Assembly (NCBI RefSeq): GCF_029227915.1
Contig: NC_079885.1
Coordinates: 4,404,001 to 4,468,000, forward strand
Reading direction: 5' to 3'
Origin: Hydractinia symbiolongicarpus
Lineage: Eukaryota; Cnidaria; Hydrozoa; Anthoathecata; Hydractiniidae
Length of the DNA stretch: 64,000 bases
Within the stretch, counting starts at the first letter, position 1. Each line of letters begins with the position of its first letter. Positions 36,199-47,339 of this stretch are shown in pieces. The position numbers and the translations under genes are program-made. The notes beneath the pieces were generated by a model. The model saw only the letters and a program-made list of their open reading frames with translations. It ran no database searches and was not told where the DNA came from.

Positions 36199-36944
36199 GG
36201 CCCACAGTAAAGAAAAACTTACATATCTAAATTTTTAAATAATGCGCTACCACAGAGCCTAGTGTAATCGCTGAATTCCAGCAATCTTGTCAAATTAAGA
36301 AGGATGTTATTCCTTGGAGTCAAACTAGCTCATTTATCACATTTATAAGGTCAAAGTACAAAATCAGTTCAATTAAATCCCACAGTCAAACGTGTCACTT
36401 TTAAAAGCGATGCAACCTAGTAATATCCGAATAATATCGCTAAATACATGTTGGTACGAATATGTGGCCCAACCGTTGTAACTCAAACTGATTGATATTG
36501 CCAAGAAGTCAATAAAAATCAGCTATTGAGAATGTCTCTATTACTTCAGTGCATGCTAACGGCCAGAATTAGTCCCACACTAAAGAAAGACTGATTTATC
36601 TAAACTTTTAAATAAAACGCTACCACCGAACCTAGTGTAATCGCTGAATTCCAGCAATCATGTCAAATTAAGAAAAATGTTATTCCTTGGAGCCCAGTTG
36701 GCTCATTCATCACATTTATAAGGCCACAGTTCAAAATCTGTTCAATTAAGTCCCACAGTCAAACGTTTCACTGTTAAAAGCCATGCAACCTAGTAATACC
36801 CGAATAATGTTGCTAAATACATGTTGGTACGAATATGTGACGCAACCGTTGTAACTCAAACTGATTGATACCGCCAAGAAGTCAATAAATATCAGCTATT
36901 GAGAATGTCTCTATTCCTTTAGCGCGTGCTAACGGCCAGGATTG

Positions 36945-37156
36945 GTCCCACAGTAAATAAAGACTGATTTATCTAAACTTTTAAATAAAGCGCTACCACA
37001 GAACGTAGTGTAATCGCTGAATTCCAGCAATCATGTCAAATTAAGAAGAATGTTTTTCCTTGGAGTCCAATTGGCTCATGTATCACATTTATAAGGTCAA
37101 AGTCCCAAATCTGAAGCTGTTCCTACTTATTCAGCCCGTGCTAACTGCCAGGATTC
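36945..37156 (+). repeat. Short ~212-bp fused monomer, fusion at 37109
   Basis: Same fusion, last of the run of four at 958-bp spacing. Confidence 0.85.
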
Positions 37157-38320
37157 GGCCCACAGTAAAGAAAAACTTACATATCTAAATTTTTAAATAA
37201 TGCGCTACCACAGAGCCTAGTGTAATCGCTGAATTCCAGCAATCTTGTCAAATTAAGAAGGATGTTATTCCTTGGAGTCAAACTAGCTCATTTATCACAT
37301 TTATAAGGTCAAAGTACAAAATCAGTTCAATTAAATCCCACAGTCAAACGTGTCACTTTTAAAAGCGATGCAACCTAGTAATATCTGAGTAATATCGCTA
37401 AATATATGTTGGTACGAATATGTGGCCCAACCGTTGTTACTCAAACTGATTGATACCGCCAAGAAGTCAATAAAAATCAGCTATTGAAAATGTCTCTATT
37501 CCTTCAGCGCGTGCTAACGGCCAGGATTGGTCCCACAGTAAATAAAGACTGATTTATCTGAACTTTTAAATAAAGCGAAAGCACAGAACCTAGTGTAATC
37601 GCTGAATTCCAGCAATCATGTCAAATTAAGAAGAATGTTATTCCTTGGAGCCCAATTGGCTCATTCATCACATTTATAAGGCCACAGTTCAAAATCAGTT
37701 CAATTAAGTCCCACAGTCAAACGTTTCACTGTTAAAAGCCATGCAACCTAGTAATAGCCGAATAATGTCGCTAAATACATGTTGGTACGAACATGTGACG
37801 CGACCGTTGTAACTCAAACTGATTGATACCGCCAAGAAGTCAATGAAATGTAGTTTTTGAGAATGTCTCTAATCTTTCAGACCGTGCCAACGGCCAGGAT
37901 TTGTCCCACAGTAAAAAAAGATTTAAATATCTTAATTTTTAAATTAAGCGCTACAACAGAGCCCAGTGTAATCGCTGAATTCCATCAATCATGTCAAATT
38001 AAGAAGAATGTTTTTTCTTGTAGTCAAACTGGCTCATTTATCACATATATAAAGTCAAAGTCCAAAATCAGTTCAAAAAGGTCCCACAGTCAAACGTTTC
38101 ACTGTTAAAAGGGATGCAACCTATTAATATCCGAATAATATCGCTAGATACATGTGGGTACGAATATGTGACGCAACCGTTGTAACTCAAACGGATTGAA
38201 ACCGTTAGAAAGTCAATGAAATGTAGTTTGTGAAAATGTCTCTATTTCTTCTGCGCGCGCTGACGGCTAGGATTGGTCCCACAGTAGAAAATGACCTGTT
38301 TAACTAAATTTTTAAATAAA

Positions 38321-38335
38321 GCGCTGCCGCAGCGC
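38321..38335 (+). other. GC inverted repeat with 1-nt spacer
   Basis: Same form as at 28146. It lies in copy 1 of the 2,663-bp duplication. Confidence 0.65.
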
Positions 38336-38649
38336 CCAGTGTAACTGCTGAGTTCAAGCAATCATGTCAGAATAAGAATAATGTTATTTCTTGGTGTTCA
38401 ATTTTCCCATTTATCACATTCATAAGGTCAAAGTCCAAAATCACTTCAATTAAGTCCCACAGTCAATCGTTTTACTGTTAAAAGCGATACAACTTAGTAA
38501 TATCGGAAAAAAAATCACTAAATACATGTTGGTACGAATAAGTGACTCAACCGTTGTTACTCAAGCGGATTTATATCGCTAGAATGTCAATGAAATGTAG
38601 TTTTTGAAACTGTTCCTACTAATTCAGCGCGTACTTACTGCCAGGATTC

Positions 38650-38861
38650 GGCCCACAGTAAATAAAGACTGATTTATCTAAACTTTTAAATAAAGCGCTA
38701 CCACAGAACCTAGTGTAATCGCTGAATTCCATCAATCATGTCAAATTAAGAAGAATGTTATTCCTTGGAGTCCAATTGGCTCATTTATCACATTTATAAG
38801 GTCAAAGTCCAAAATCTGAAACTGTTCCTACTTATTCAGCCCGTGCTAACTGCCAGGATTC
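38650..38861 (+). repeat. Short ~212-bp fused monomer, fusion at 38814
   Basis: Fusion of the CCAAAATCTGAAACTG form, like 8591. The left part (to about 38.82 kb) resembles 8.43-8.59 kb rather than the copy-1 partner. Confidence 0.85.
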
Positions 38862-39607
38862 GGCCCACAGTAAAGAAAAACTTACATATCTAAATTTTTA
38901 AATAATGCGCTACCACAGAGCCTAGTGTAATCGCTGAATTCCAGCAATCTTGTCAAATTAAGAAGGATGTTATTCCTTGGAGTCAAACTAGCTCATTTAT
39001 CACATTTATAAGGTCAAAGTACAAAATCAGTTCAATTAAATCCCACAGTCAAACGTGTCACTTTTAAAAGCGATGCAACCTAGTAATATCCGAATAATAT
39101 CGCTAAATACATGTTGGTACGAATATGTGGCCCAACCGTTGTAACTCAAACTGATTGATATTGCCAAGAAGTCAATAAAAATCAGCTATTGAGAATGTCT
39201 CTATTACTTCAGTGCATGCTAACGGCCAGAATTAGTCCCACACTAAAGAAAGACTGATTTATCTAAACTTTTAAATAAAACGCTACCACCGAACCTAGTG
39301 TAATCGCTGAATTCCAGCAATCATGTCAAATTAAGAAAAATGTTATTCCTTGGAGCCCAGTTGGCTCATTCATCACATTTATAAGGCCACAGTTCAAAAT
39401 CTGTTCAATTAAGTCCCACAGTCAAACGTTTCACTGTTAAAAGCCATGCAACCTAGTAATACCCGAATAATGTTGCTAAATACATGTTGGTACGAATATG
39501 TGACGCAACCGTTGTAACTCAAACTGATTGATACCGCCAAGAAGTCAATAAATATCAGCTATTGAGAATGTCTCTATTCCTTTAGCGCGTGCTAACGGCC
39601 AGGATTG

Positions 39608-39819
39608 GTCTCACAGTAAATAAAGACTGATTTATCTAAACTTTTAAATAAAGCGCTACCACAGAACGTAGTGTAATCGCTGAATTCCAGCAATCATGTC
39701 AAATTAAGAAGAATGTTTTTCCTTGGAGTCCAATTGGCTCATGTATCACATTTATAAGGTCAAAGTCCCAAATCTGAAGCTGTTCCTACTTATTCAGCCC
39801 GTGCTAACTGCCAGGATTC
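39608..39819 (+). repeat. Short ~212-bp fused monomer, fusion at 39772
   Basis: Same fusion as 37109, exactly 2,663 bp downstream of it. Starts GTCTCACAG (one substitution). Confidence 0.85.
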
Positions 39820-40983
39820 GGCCCACAGTAAAGAAAAACTTACATATCTAAATTTTTAAATAATGCGCTACCACAGAGCCTAGTGTAATCGCTGAATTCC
39901 AGCAATCTTGTCAAATTAAGAAGGATGTTATTCCTTGGAGTCAAACTAGCTCATTTATCACATTTATAAGGTCAAAGTACAAAATCAGTTCAATTAAATC
40001 CCACAGTCAAACGTGTCACTTTTAAAAGCGATGCAACCTAGTAATATCTGAGTAATATCGCTAAATATATGTTGGTACGAATATGTGGCCCAACCGTTGT
40101 TACTCAAACTGATTGATACCGCCAAGAAGTCAATAAAAATCAGCTATTGAAAATGTCTCTATTCCTTCAGCGCGTGCTAACGGCCAGGATTGGTCCCACA
40201 GTAAATAAAGACTGATTTATCTGAACTTTTAAATAAAGCGAAAGCACAGAACCTAGTGTAATCGCTGAATTCCAGCAATCATGTCAAATTAAGAAGAATG
40301 TTATTCCTTGGAGCCCAATTGGCTCATTCATCACATTTATAAGGCCACAGTTCAAAATCAGTTCAATTAAGTCCCACAGTCAAACGTTTCACTGTTAAAA
40401 GCCATGCAACCTAGTAATAGCCGAATAATGTCGCTAAATACATGTTGGTACGAACATGTGACGCGACCGTTGTAACTCAAACTGATTGATACCGCCAAGA
40501 AGTCAATGAAATGTAGTTTTTGAGAATGTCTCTAATCTTTCAGACCGTGCCAACGGCCAGGATTTGTCCCACAGTAAAAAAAGATTTAAATATCTTAATT
40601 TTTAAATTAAGCGCTACAACAGAGCCCAGTGTAATCGCTGAATTCCATCAATCATGTCAAATTAAGAAGAATGTTTTTTCTTGTAGTCAAACTGGCTCAT
40701 TTATCACATATATAAAGTCAAAGTCCAAAATCAGTTCAAAAAGGTCCCACAGTCAAACGTTTCACTGTTAAAAGGGATGCAACCTATTAATATCCGAATA
40801 ATATCGCTAGATACATGTGGGTACGAATATGTGACGCAACCGTTGTAACTCAAACGGATTGAAACCGTTAGAAAGTCAATGAAAAGTAGTTTGTGAAAAT
40901 GTCTCTATTTCTTCTGCGCGCGCTGACGGCTAGGATTGGTCCCACAGTAGAAAATGACCTGTTTAACTAAATTTTTAAATAAA

Positions 40984-40998
40984 GCGCTGCCGCAGCGC
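40984..40998 (+). other. GC inverted repeat with 1-nt spacer
   Basis: Same form as at 38321, in copy 2 of the duplication, exactly 2,663 bp downstream. Confidence 0.65.
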
Positions 40999-41313
40999 CC
41001 AGTGTAACTGCTGAGTTCAAGCAATCATGTCAGAATAAGAATAATGTTATTTCTTGGTGTTCAATTTTCCCATTTATCACATTCATAAGGTCAAAGTCCA
41101 AAATCACTTCAATTAAGTCCCACAGTCAATCGTTTTACTGTTAAAAGCGATACAACTTAGTAATATCGGAAAAAAAATCACTAAATACATGTTGGTACGA
41201 ATAAGTGACTCAACCGTTGTTACTCAAGCGGATTTATATCGCTAGAATGTCAATGAAATGTAGTTTTTGAAACTGTTCCTACTTATTCAGCGCGTACTTA
41301 CTGCCAGGATTCG

Positions 41314-42380
41314 GCCCACAGTAAAGAAAAACTTACATATCTAAATTTTTAAATAATGCGCTACCACAGAGCCTAGTGTAATCGCTGAATTCCAGCAATC
41401 TTGTCAAATTAAGAAGAATTTTATTCCTTGGAGTCAAACTAGCTTATTTATCACATTTATAAGGTCAAAGTACAAAATCAGTTCAACTAAGTCCCACAGT
41501 CAAACGTTTCACTGTTAAAAGCGCTGCAACCTATTAATATCCGAATAATATCGCTAAATACATGTTGGTACGAATATGTGACGCAACCGTTGTAACTCAA
41601 ACGGATTTATATCGCTAGAATGTCAATGAAATGTAGTTTTAGAAACTGTTCCTATTTAATCATTGCGTGCTAACGGCCAGGATTGGTCCCACAGTAAAAA
41701 ATGACTCATCTATCTTAATTTTTAAATAGCGCTTACACAGCGCCCAGTGTAATTGCTGAGTTCCAGCAATCATGTCAAATTAAGAAGAATGTTATTTCTT
41801 GTAGTCAAACTGGCTCATTTATGACATTCATAAGGTCACAGTCCAAAGTAACTTCAATTAAGTCCCAGAGTCAATCGTTTCACTGTTAAAAGCGATATAG
41901 CTTAGAAATATCGGAAAAGTATCACCAAATACATGTTGGTACGAATATGTGACGCAACCGTTGTAACTCAAACTGATTGAGACCGCCAAGAAATCAATGA
42001 AATGTAGTTTTAGAGAATGTCTCTATTCCTTCAGCGCGTGCTAACAGCCAGGATTGGTCCCACAGTAAAAAACACTGATTTATCTAAATTTTTAAATGAA
42101 GCGCTACCACAAAGACTAGTGTAATCGCTGAATTCCAGCAATCATGTCAAATTAAGACGAATGTTATTCCTTGGAGTCGAATTGGCTCATTTATCACATT
42201 TACAAGGTCACAGTCCAAAGTCAGTTCAATTAAATCCCACAGCCAATCGTTTCACTGTTGAAAGCGATGCAACCTAGTAATATCCGAATAATATCGCTAA
42301 ATACATGTTGGTACGAATATGTAGCCCAACCGTTGTAACTCAATCTGAATGATATCGTCAAGAAGTTAATGAAAATTAGC
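41314..42380. repeat. Satellite monomers, 41.3-42.4 kb
   Basis: Full monomers matching 11.09-12.16 kb at offset 30,222-30,223. The exception is a patch at about 42.06-42.11 kb (AGTAAAAAACACTGATTTATC through AAATGAAGCG) that instead matches the next monomer at 42.44-42.48 kb. It looks like a conversion tract from a neighbour. Confidence 0.78.
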
Positions 42381-43064
42381 TTTTGAGAATGTCTCTATTC
42401 CTTCAGCGCGTGCTAACGGCCAGGATTGGTCCCACAGTAAAAAACACTGATTTATCTAAATTTTTAAATGAAGCGCTACCACAGAACCTAGTGCAATCGC
42501 TGAATCCCAGCAATCATGTCAAATTAAGAAGAATATTATTCCTTGGAGTCGAATTGGCTCATTTATCACATTTATAAGGCCACAGTTCGAAATCAGTTCA
42601 ATTAAGTCCCAGAGCCACACGTTTCACTGTTAAAAGCGATGCAATCTAATAATTCCCAAATAATATCGCTAAATACATGTTGGTACGAATACGTGACACA
42701 ACCGTTATAACTCAAACGGATTTATACTGCTAGAAAGTCAATGAAATGTAGTTTTTGAAACTGTTCCTGTTTATACAGCGGGTGCTAACGGCCAGGATTG
42801 GTCCCCAAGTAAAAAAAGACTTATTTATCTATATTTTTAAATAAAGTGCTACCACAGAGCCTAGTGTAATGCTGAATTCCAGCAATCATGTCAAATTAAG
42901 AAGAATGTTATTTCTTCTAGTCAAACTGGCTCATTTATCACATTTATAAGGTAAAACTCCAAAATCAGTTCAATTAAATCCCACAGTCAAACGTTTCACT
43001 GTTAAGGGAGATGCAACCTATTAATATCCGAATAATATCGCTAGATACATGTTGGTACGAATAT
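42381..43064. repeat. 2,607-bp-offset duplication, copy 1 (684 bp)
   Basis: Matches 44,988-45,671 with one difference seen (GTTATAACTC here, GTTGTAACTC at 45.31 kb). The spacing equals seven monomers. It shares the one-base loss GTAATGCTG and the AAGGGAGATGC variant with 14.27 kb. Confidence 0.85.
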
Positions 43065-44987
43065 GTGACTCAACCGTTGTAACCCAAACGGATTTATATC
43101 GCTAGAAAATTATTGAAATGTAGTTTCTGAAACTGTTCCTATTTATTCAGCGCGTGCTAGCGGCCAGGCTTGGTCCCACAGTAAAAGAAGTCTTACTTAT
43201 ATAAATTTTTAAATAAAGCGCTACCACAGAGTCTAGTGTAATCGCTAAATTCCAGCAATCATGTCAAATTAAGAAAAATGTTATTCCTTAGAGTCCAATT
43301 GGCTCATTTATCACATTTACAAGGTCACAGTCCAGAATCAGTTCAATTAAGTCCCACAGTCAATCGTTTCACTGTTAAAAGCGATACAACTTAGTAATAT
43401 CGGAAAAAATCACTAAATGCATGTTGGTACGAATATTTGACGCAACCGTTGTAACTCAAACGGATTGACACCGTTAGAAAGTCAATGAAATGTAGTTTTT
43501 GAAACTGTCTCTATTTCTTCAGCGCGAACTACCGACTAGGATTAGTCCCACAGTAAAAAACGTCTTATTTATCTTAATTTTTAAATAAAGCTCTACCACA
43601 GCGCTCAGTGTAATCGCTGAGTTCCAGCAATCATGACAAATTAAGAAGAATGTTAATTCTTATAGTCAAACTGGCTCATTTATCACGTTTATTAGGTCAA
43701 AGTCCAAAATCAGTTCAATTAAGTCCCACAGCCAAACGTTTCACTGTTGAAAGCGATGCAACCTAGTAATCCCCGAATAATATCGCAAAATACATGTTGG
43801 TACGAATATGTGACACAACCGTTGTAACTCAAACAGATTTATACCGTTAGAAAGTCAATGAAATGTAGTTTTTGAAACTGTTCCAATTTATTCAGCGCGT
43901 TCTAATTGCCAGGATTTGTCCCACAGTAAAAGAAGACTTACATATCTAATTTTTTAAATCAAGCGCTACCACAGAGCCTAGTGTAATCGCTGAATTCCAG
44001 CAATCATGTCAAATTAAGAAGAATGTTATTTCTTGTAGTCAAACTGGCTCATTTATCACATTTATAAGGTCACAGTCCAGAATCAGTTCAATTAAGTCCC
44101 ACAGTCAATCGCTTCACTGTTAAAAGCGATGCAACCTATGAATATCCGAATAATATCGCCAGATACATGTTGGTACGAATATGTGACGCAGCCGTTGTAA
44201 CTCAAACGGATTTATATCGCTAGAAAATCAATGAAATGTAGTTTTTGAAACTGTTCCTTTTTATACAGCGCGTGCTAACGGCCAGGATTGGTCCCCAGTA
44301 AAAAAAGACTTATTAATCTATAATTCTAAATAAAGCGCTACAACAGAGCCTAGTGTAATCGCTGAATTCCAGCAATCATGTCAAATTAAGAAAAATGTTA
44401 TTCCTTAAACTCCAATTGGCTCATTTATCGCATTTACAAGGTCACAGTCCAGAATCAGTTCAATTAAGTCCCACAGTCAATCGTTTTACTGTTAAAATCG
44501 ATACAACTTAGTAATATCGGAAAGAAATCACTAAATACATGTTGGTACGAATATTTGACGCAACCGTTGTAACTCAAACGGATTGACACTGTTAGAAAGT
44601 CAATGAAATGAAGTTTTTGAAACTGTCTCTATTACTTCAGCGCGAACTACCGACTAGGATTGGTCCCACAGTAAAAAATGACTTATTTATCTTATTTTTT
44701 AATTAAAGCTCTACCACAGCGCTCAGTGTAATCGCTGAGTTACAGCAATCCTGACAAATTAAGAAGAATGTTATTTCTTGCAGTCAAACTGACTCATTTA
44801 TCACATTTATTAGGTCAAAGTCCAAAATCAGTTCAATTAAGTCCCACAGTCAAACGTTTCACTGTTGAAAGCGATGCAACCTAGTAATATCCGAATAATA
44901 TCGCTAAATACATGTTGGTACGAATATGTGACGCAACCGTTGTAACTCAAACTGATTGATACCGCCAAGAAGTCAATGAAAATTAGT
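43065..44987. repeat. Satellite monomers, 43.1-45.0 kb
   Basis: Five full monomers paralogous to 18.74-20.66 kb (offset 24,324), including the rare ATATCGCAAAATACATG at 19.45 and 43.79 kb. About 43,437-44,400 recurs at 45,672-46,635 (offset 2,235, six monomers). Confidence 0.8.
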
Positions 44988-45671
44988 TTTTGAGAATGTC
45001 TCTATTCCTTCAGCGCGTGCTAACGGCCAGGATTGGTCCCACAGTAAAAAACACTGATTTATCTAAATTTTTAAATGAAGCGCTACCACAGAACCTAGTG
45101 CAATCGCTGAATCCCAGCAATCATGTCAAATTAAGAAGAATATTATTCCTTGGAGTCGAATTGGCTCATTTATCACATTTATAAGGCCACAGTTCGAAAT
45201 CAGTTCAATTAAGTCCCAGAGCCACACGTTTCACTGTTAAAAGCGATGCAATCTAATAATTCCCAAATAATATCGCTAAATACATGTTGGTACGAATACG
45301 TGACACAACCGTTGTAACTCAAACGGATTTATACTGCTAGAAAGTCAATGAAATGTAGTTTTTGAAACTGTTCCTGTTTATACAGCGGGTGCTAACGGCC
45401 AGGATTGGTCCCCAAGTAAAAAAAGACTTATTTATCTATATTTTTAAATAAAGTGCTACCACAGAGCCTAGTGTAATGCTGAATTCCAGCAATCATGTCA
45501 AATTAAGAAGAATGTTATTTCTTCTAGTCAAACTGGCTCATTTATCACATTTATAAGGTAAAACTCCAAAATCAGTTCAATTAAATCCCACAGTCAAACG
45601 TTTCACTGTTAAGGGAGATGCAACCTATTAATATCCGAATAATATCGCTAGATACATGTTGGTACGAATAT
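44988..45671. repeat. 2,607-bp-offset duplication, copy 2
   Basis: Second copy of 42,381-43,064. The match stops inside GGTACGAATAT at 45,671, where the sequence jumps to the type at 43,437 (TTGACGCAACC). This places a crossover within the conserved palindrome. Confidence 0.85.
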
Positions 45672-47339
45672 TTGACGCAACCGTTGTAACTCAAACGGAT
45701 TGACACCGTTAGAAAGTCAATGAAATGTAGTTTTTGAAACTGTCTCTATCTCTTCAGCGCGAACTACCGACTAGGATTAGTCCCACAGTAAAAAACGTCT
45801 TATTTATCTTAATTTTTAAATAAAGCTCTACCACAGCGCTCAGTGTAATCGCTGAGTTCCAGCAATCATGACAAATTAAGAAGAATGTTAATTCTTATAG
45901 TCAAACTGGCTCATTTATCACGTTTATTAGGTCAAAGTCCAAAATCAGTTCAATTAAGTCCCACAGCCAAACGTTTCACTGTTGAAAGCGATGCAACTTA
46001 GTAATCCCCGAATAATATCGCAAAATACATGTTGGTACGAATATGTGACACAACCGTTGTAACTCAAACAGATTTATACCGTTAGAAAGTCAATGAAATG
46101 TAGTTTTTGAAACTGTTCTAATTTATTCAGCGCGTGCTAATTGCCAGGATTTGTCCCACAGTAAAAGAAGACTTACATATCTAATTTTTTAAATCAAGCG
46201 CTACCACAGAGCCTAGTGTAATCGCTGAATTCCAGCAATCATGTCAAATTAAGAAGAATGTTATTTCTTGTAGTCAAACTGGCTCATTTATCACATTTAT
46301 AAGGTCACAGTCCAGAATCAGTTCAATTAAGTCCCACAGTCAATCGCTTCACTGTTAAAAGCGATGCAACCTATGAATATCCGAATAATATCGCCAGATA
46401 CATGTTGGTACGAATATGTGACGCAGCCGTTGTAACTCAAACGGATTTATATCGCTAGAAAATCAATGAAATGTAGTTTTTGAAACTGTTCCTTTTTATA
46501 CAGCGCGTGCTAACGGCCAGGATTGGTCCCCAGTAAAAAAAGAATTATTAATCTATAATTCTAAATAAAGCGCTACAACAGAGCCTAGTGTAATCGCTGA
46601 ATTCCAGCAATCATGTCAAATTAAGAAAAATGTTATTCCTTGGAGTCCAATTGGCTCATTCATCACATTTATAAGGCCACATTTCAAAATCAGTTCAATT
46701 AAGTCCCACAGTCAAACGTTTCACTGTTAAAAGCCATGCAACCTAGTAATACCCGAATAATGTCGCTAAATATATGTTGGTACGAATATGTGACGCAACC
46801 GTTGTAACTCAAACTGATTGTTACCGCCAAGAAGTCAATGAAATGTAGTTTTTCAAAATGTGTCTATTCCTTCAGCGCGTGCTAACGGCCAGGATTGGTC
46901 CCATAGTAAATAAAGATTTAAATATCTAAATTCTTAAATAAAGTGCTACCACAGAGATCAGTGTAATCGCTGAGATCCATCAATCATGTCAAAATAAGAA
47001 GAATGTTATTCCTTGGAGTCCAATTGGCTCATTAATCACATTTGTAAGACCACAGTCCAAAGTCAGTTCAATTAAGTCCCACAATCAAATGTTTCACTGT
47101 TAAAAGCGATGCAACCTAGTAACATCCGAATAATGTCGCTAAATACATGTTGGTACGAATATTTGACACAACCGTTGTAACTCAAACGGATTTATACCGC
47201 TAGAAAGTCAATAAAATGTAGTTTTTGAAACTGTTCTTATTTAATCATTGCGTGCTAACGGCCAGGATTTGTCCCACAGTAAAAAGAGACTTATTTATCT
47301 AAATTTTTAAATAAAACGCTACCACAGAGCCTAGTGTAA
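45672..47339. repeat. Satellite monomers, 45.7-47.3 kb
   Basis: To about 46.63 kb it is a copy of 43.44-44.40 kb. It then switches to the types at 51.48-52.1 kb (CATTTCAAAATCAG, GATTGTTACCGCC, GAGATCCATCAATC). Full-length monomers only. Confidence 0.78.

Larger units (their letters stand above)
35786..37690. repeat. 1,916-bp higher-order repeat, copy 2
   Basis: Repeats the two alternating 958-bp variants of copy 1 with a few substitutions. The match ends near 37.69 kb, where the array continues into monomers like those at 10.1 kb. Its right part also belongs to the 2,663-bp duplication. Confidence 0.85.
36160..38650. repeat. 2,663-bp-offset duplication, copy 1
   Basis: It matches 38,823-41,313 at an offset of 2,663 bp (six full and two short monomers). 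By eye I noticed only three single-base differences: near 36.95/39.61, 38.22/40.89 and 38.63/41.29 kb. It is therefore a recent duplication. Confidence 0.88.
38823..41313. repeat. 2,663-bp-offset duplication, copy 2
   Basis: Nearly identical to copy 1. After GCGTACTTACTGCCAGG the two copies diverge. Copy 1 switches at about 38,657 into AGTAAATAAAGACTG, whereas copy 2 continues AGTAAAGAAAAACTT as at 11.09 kb. The exchange point is thus within the shared GGCCCACAGTAAA. Confidence 0.88.

Noticed and set aside
42383-42577. 64-codon open frame repeated at 44990
   Set aside because: Part of the 2,607-bp satellite duplication, and the frame is closed in related monomers.
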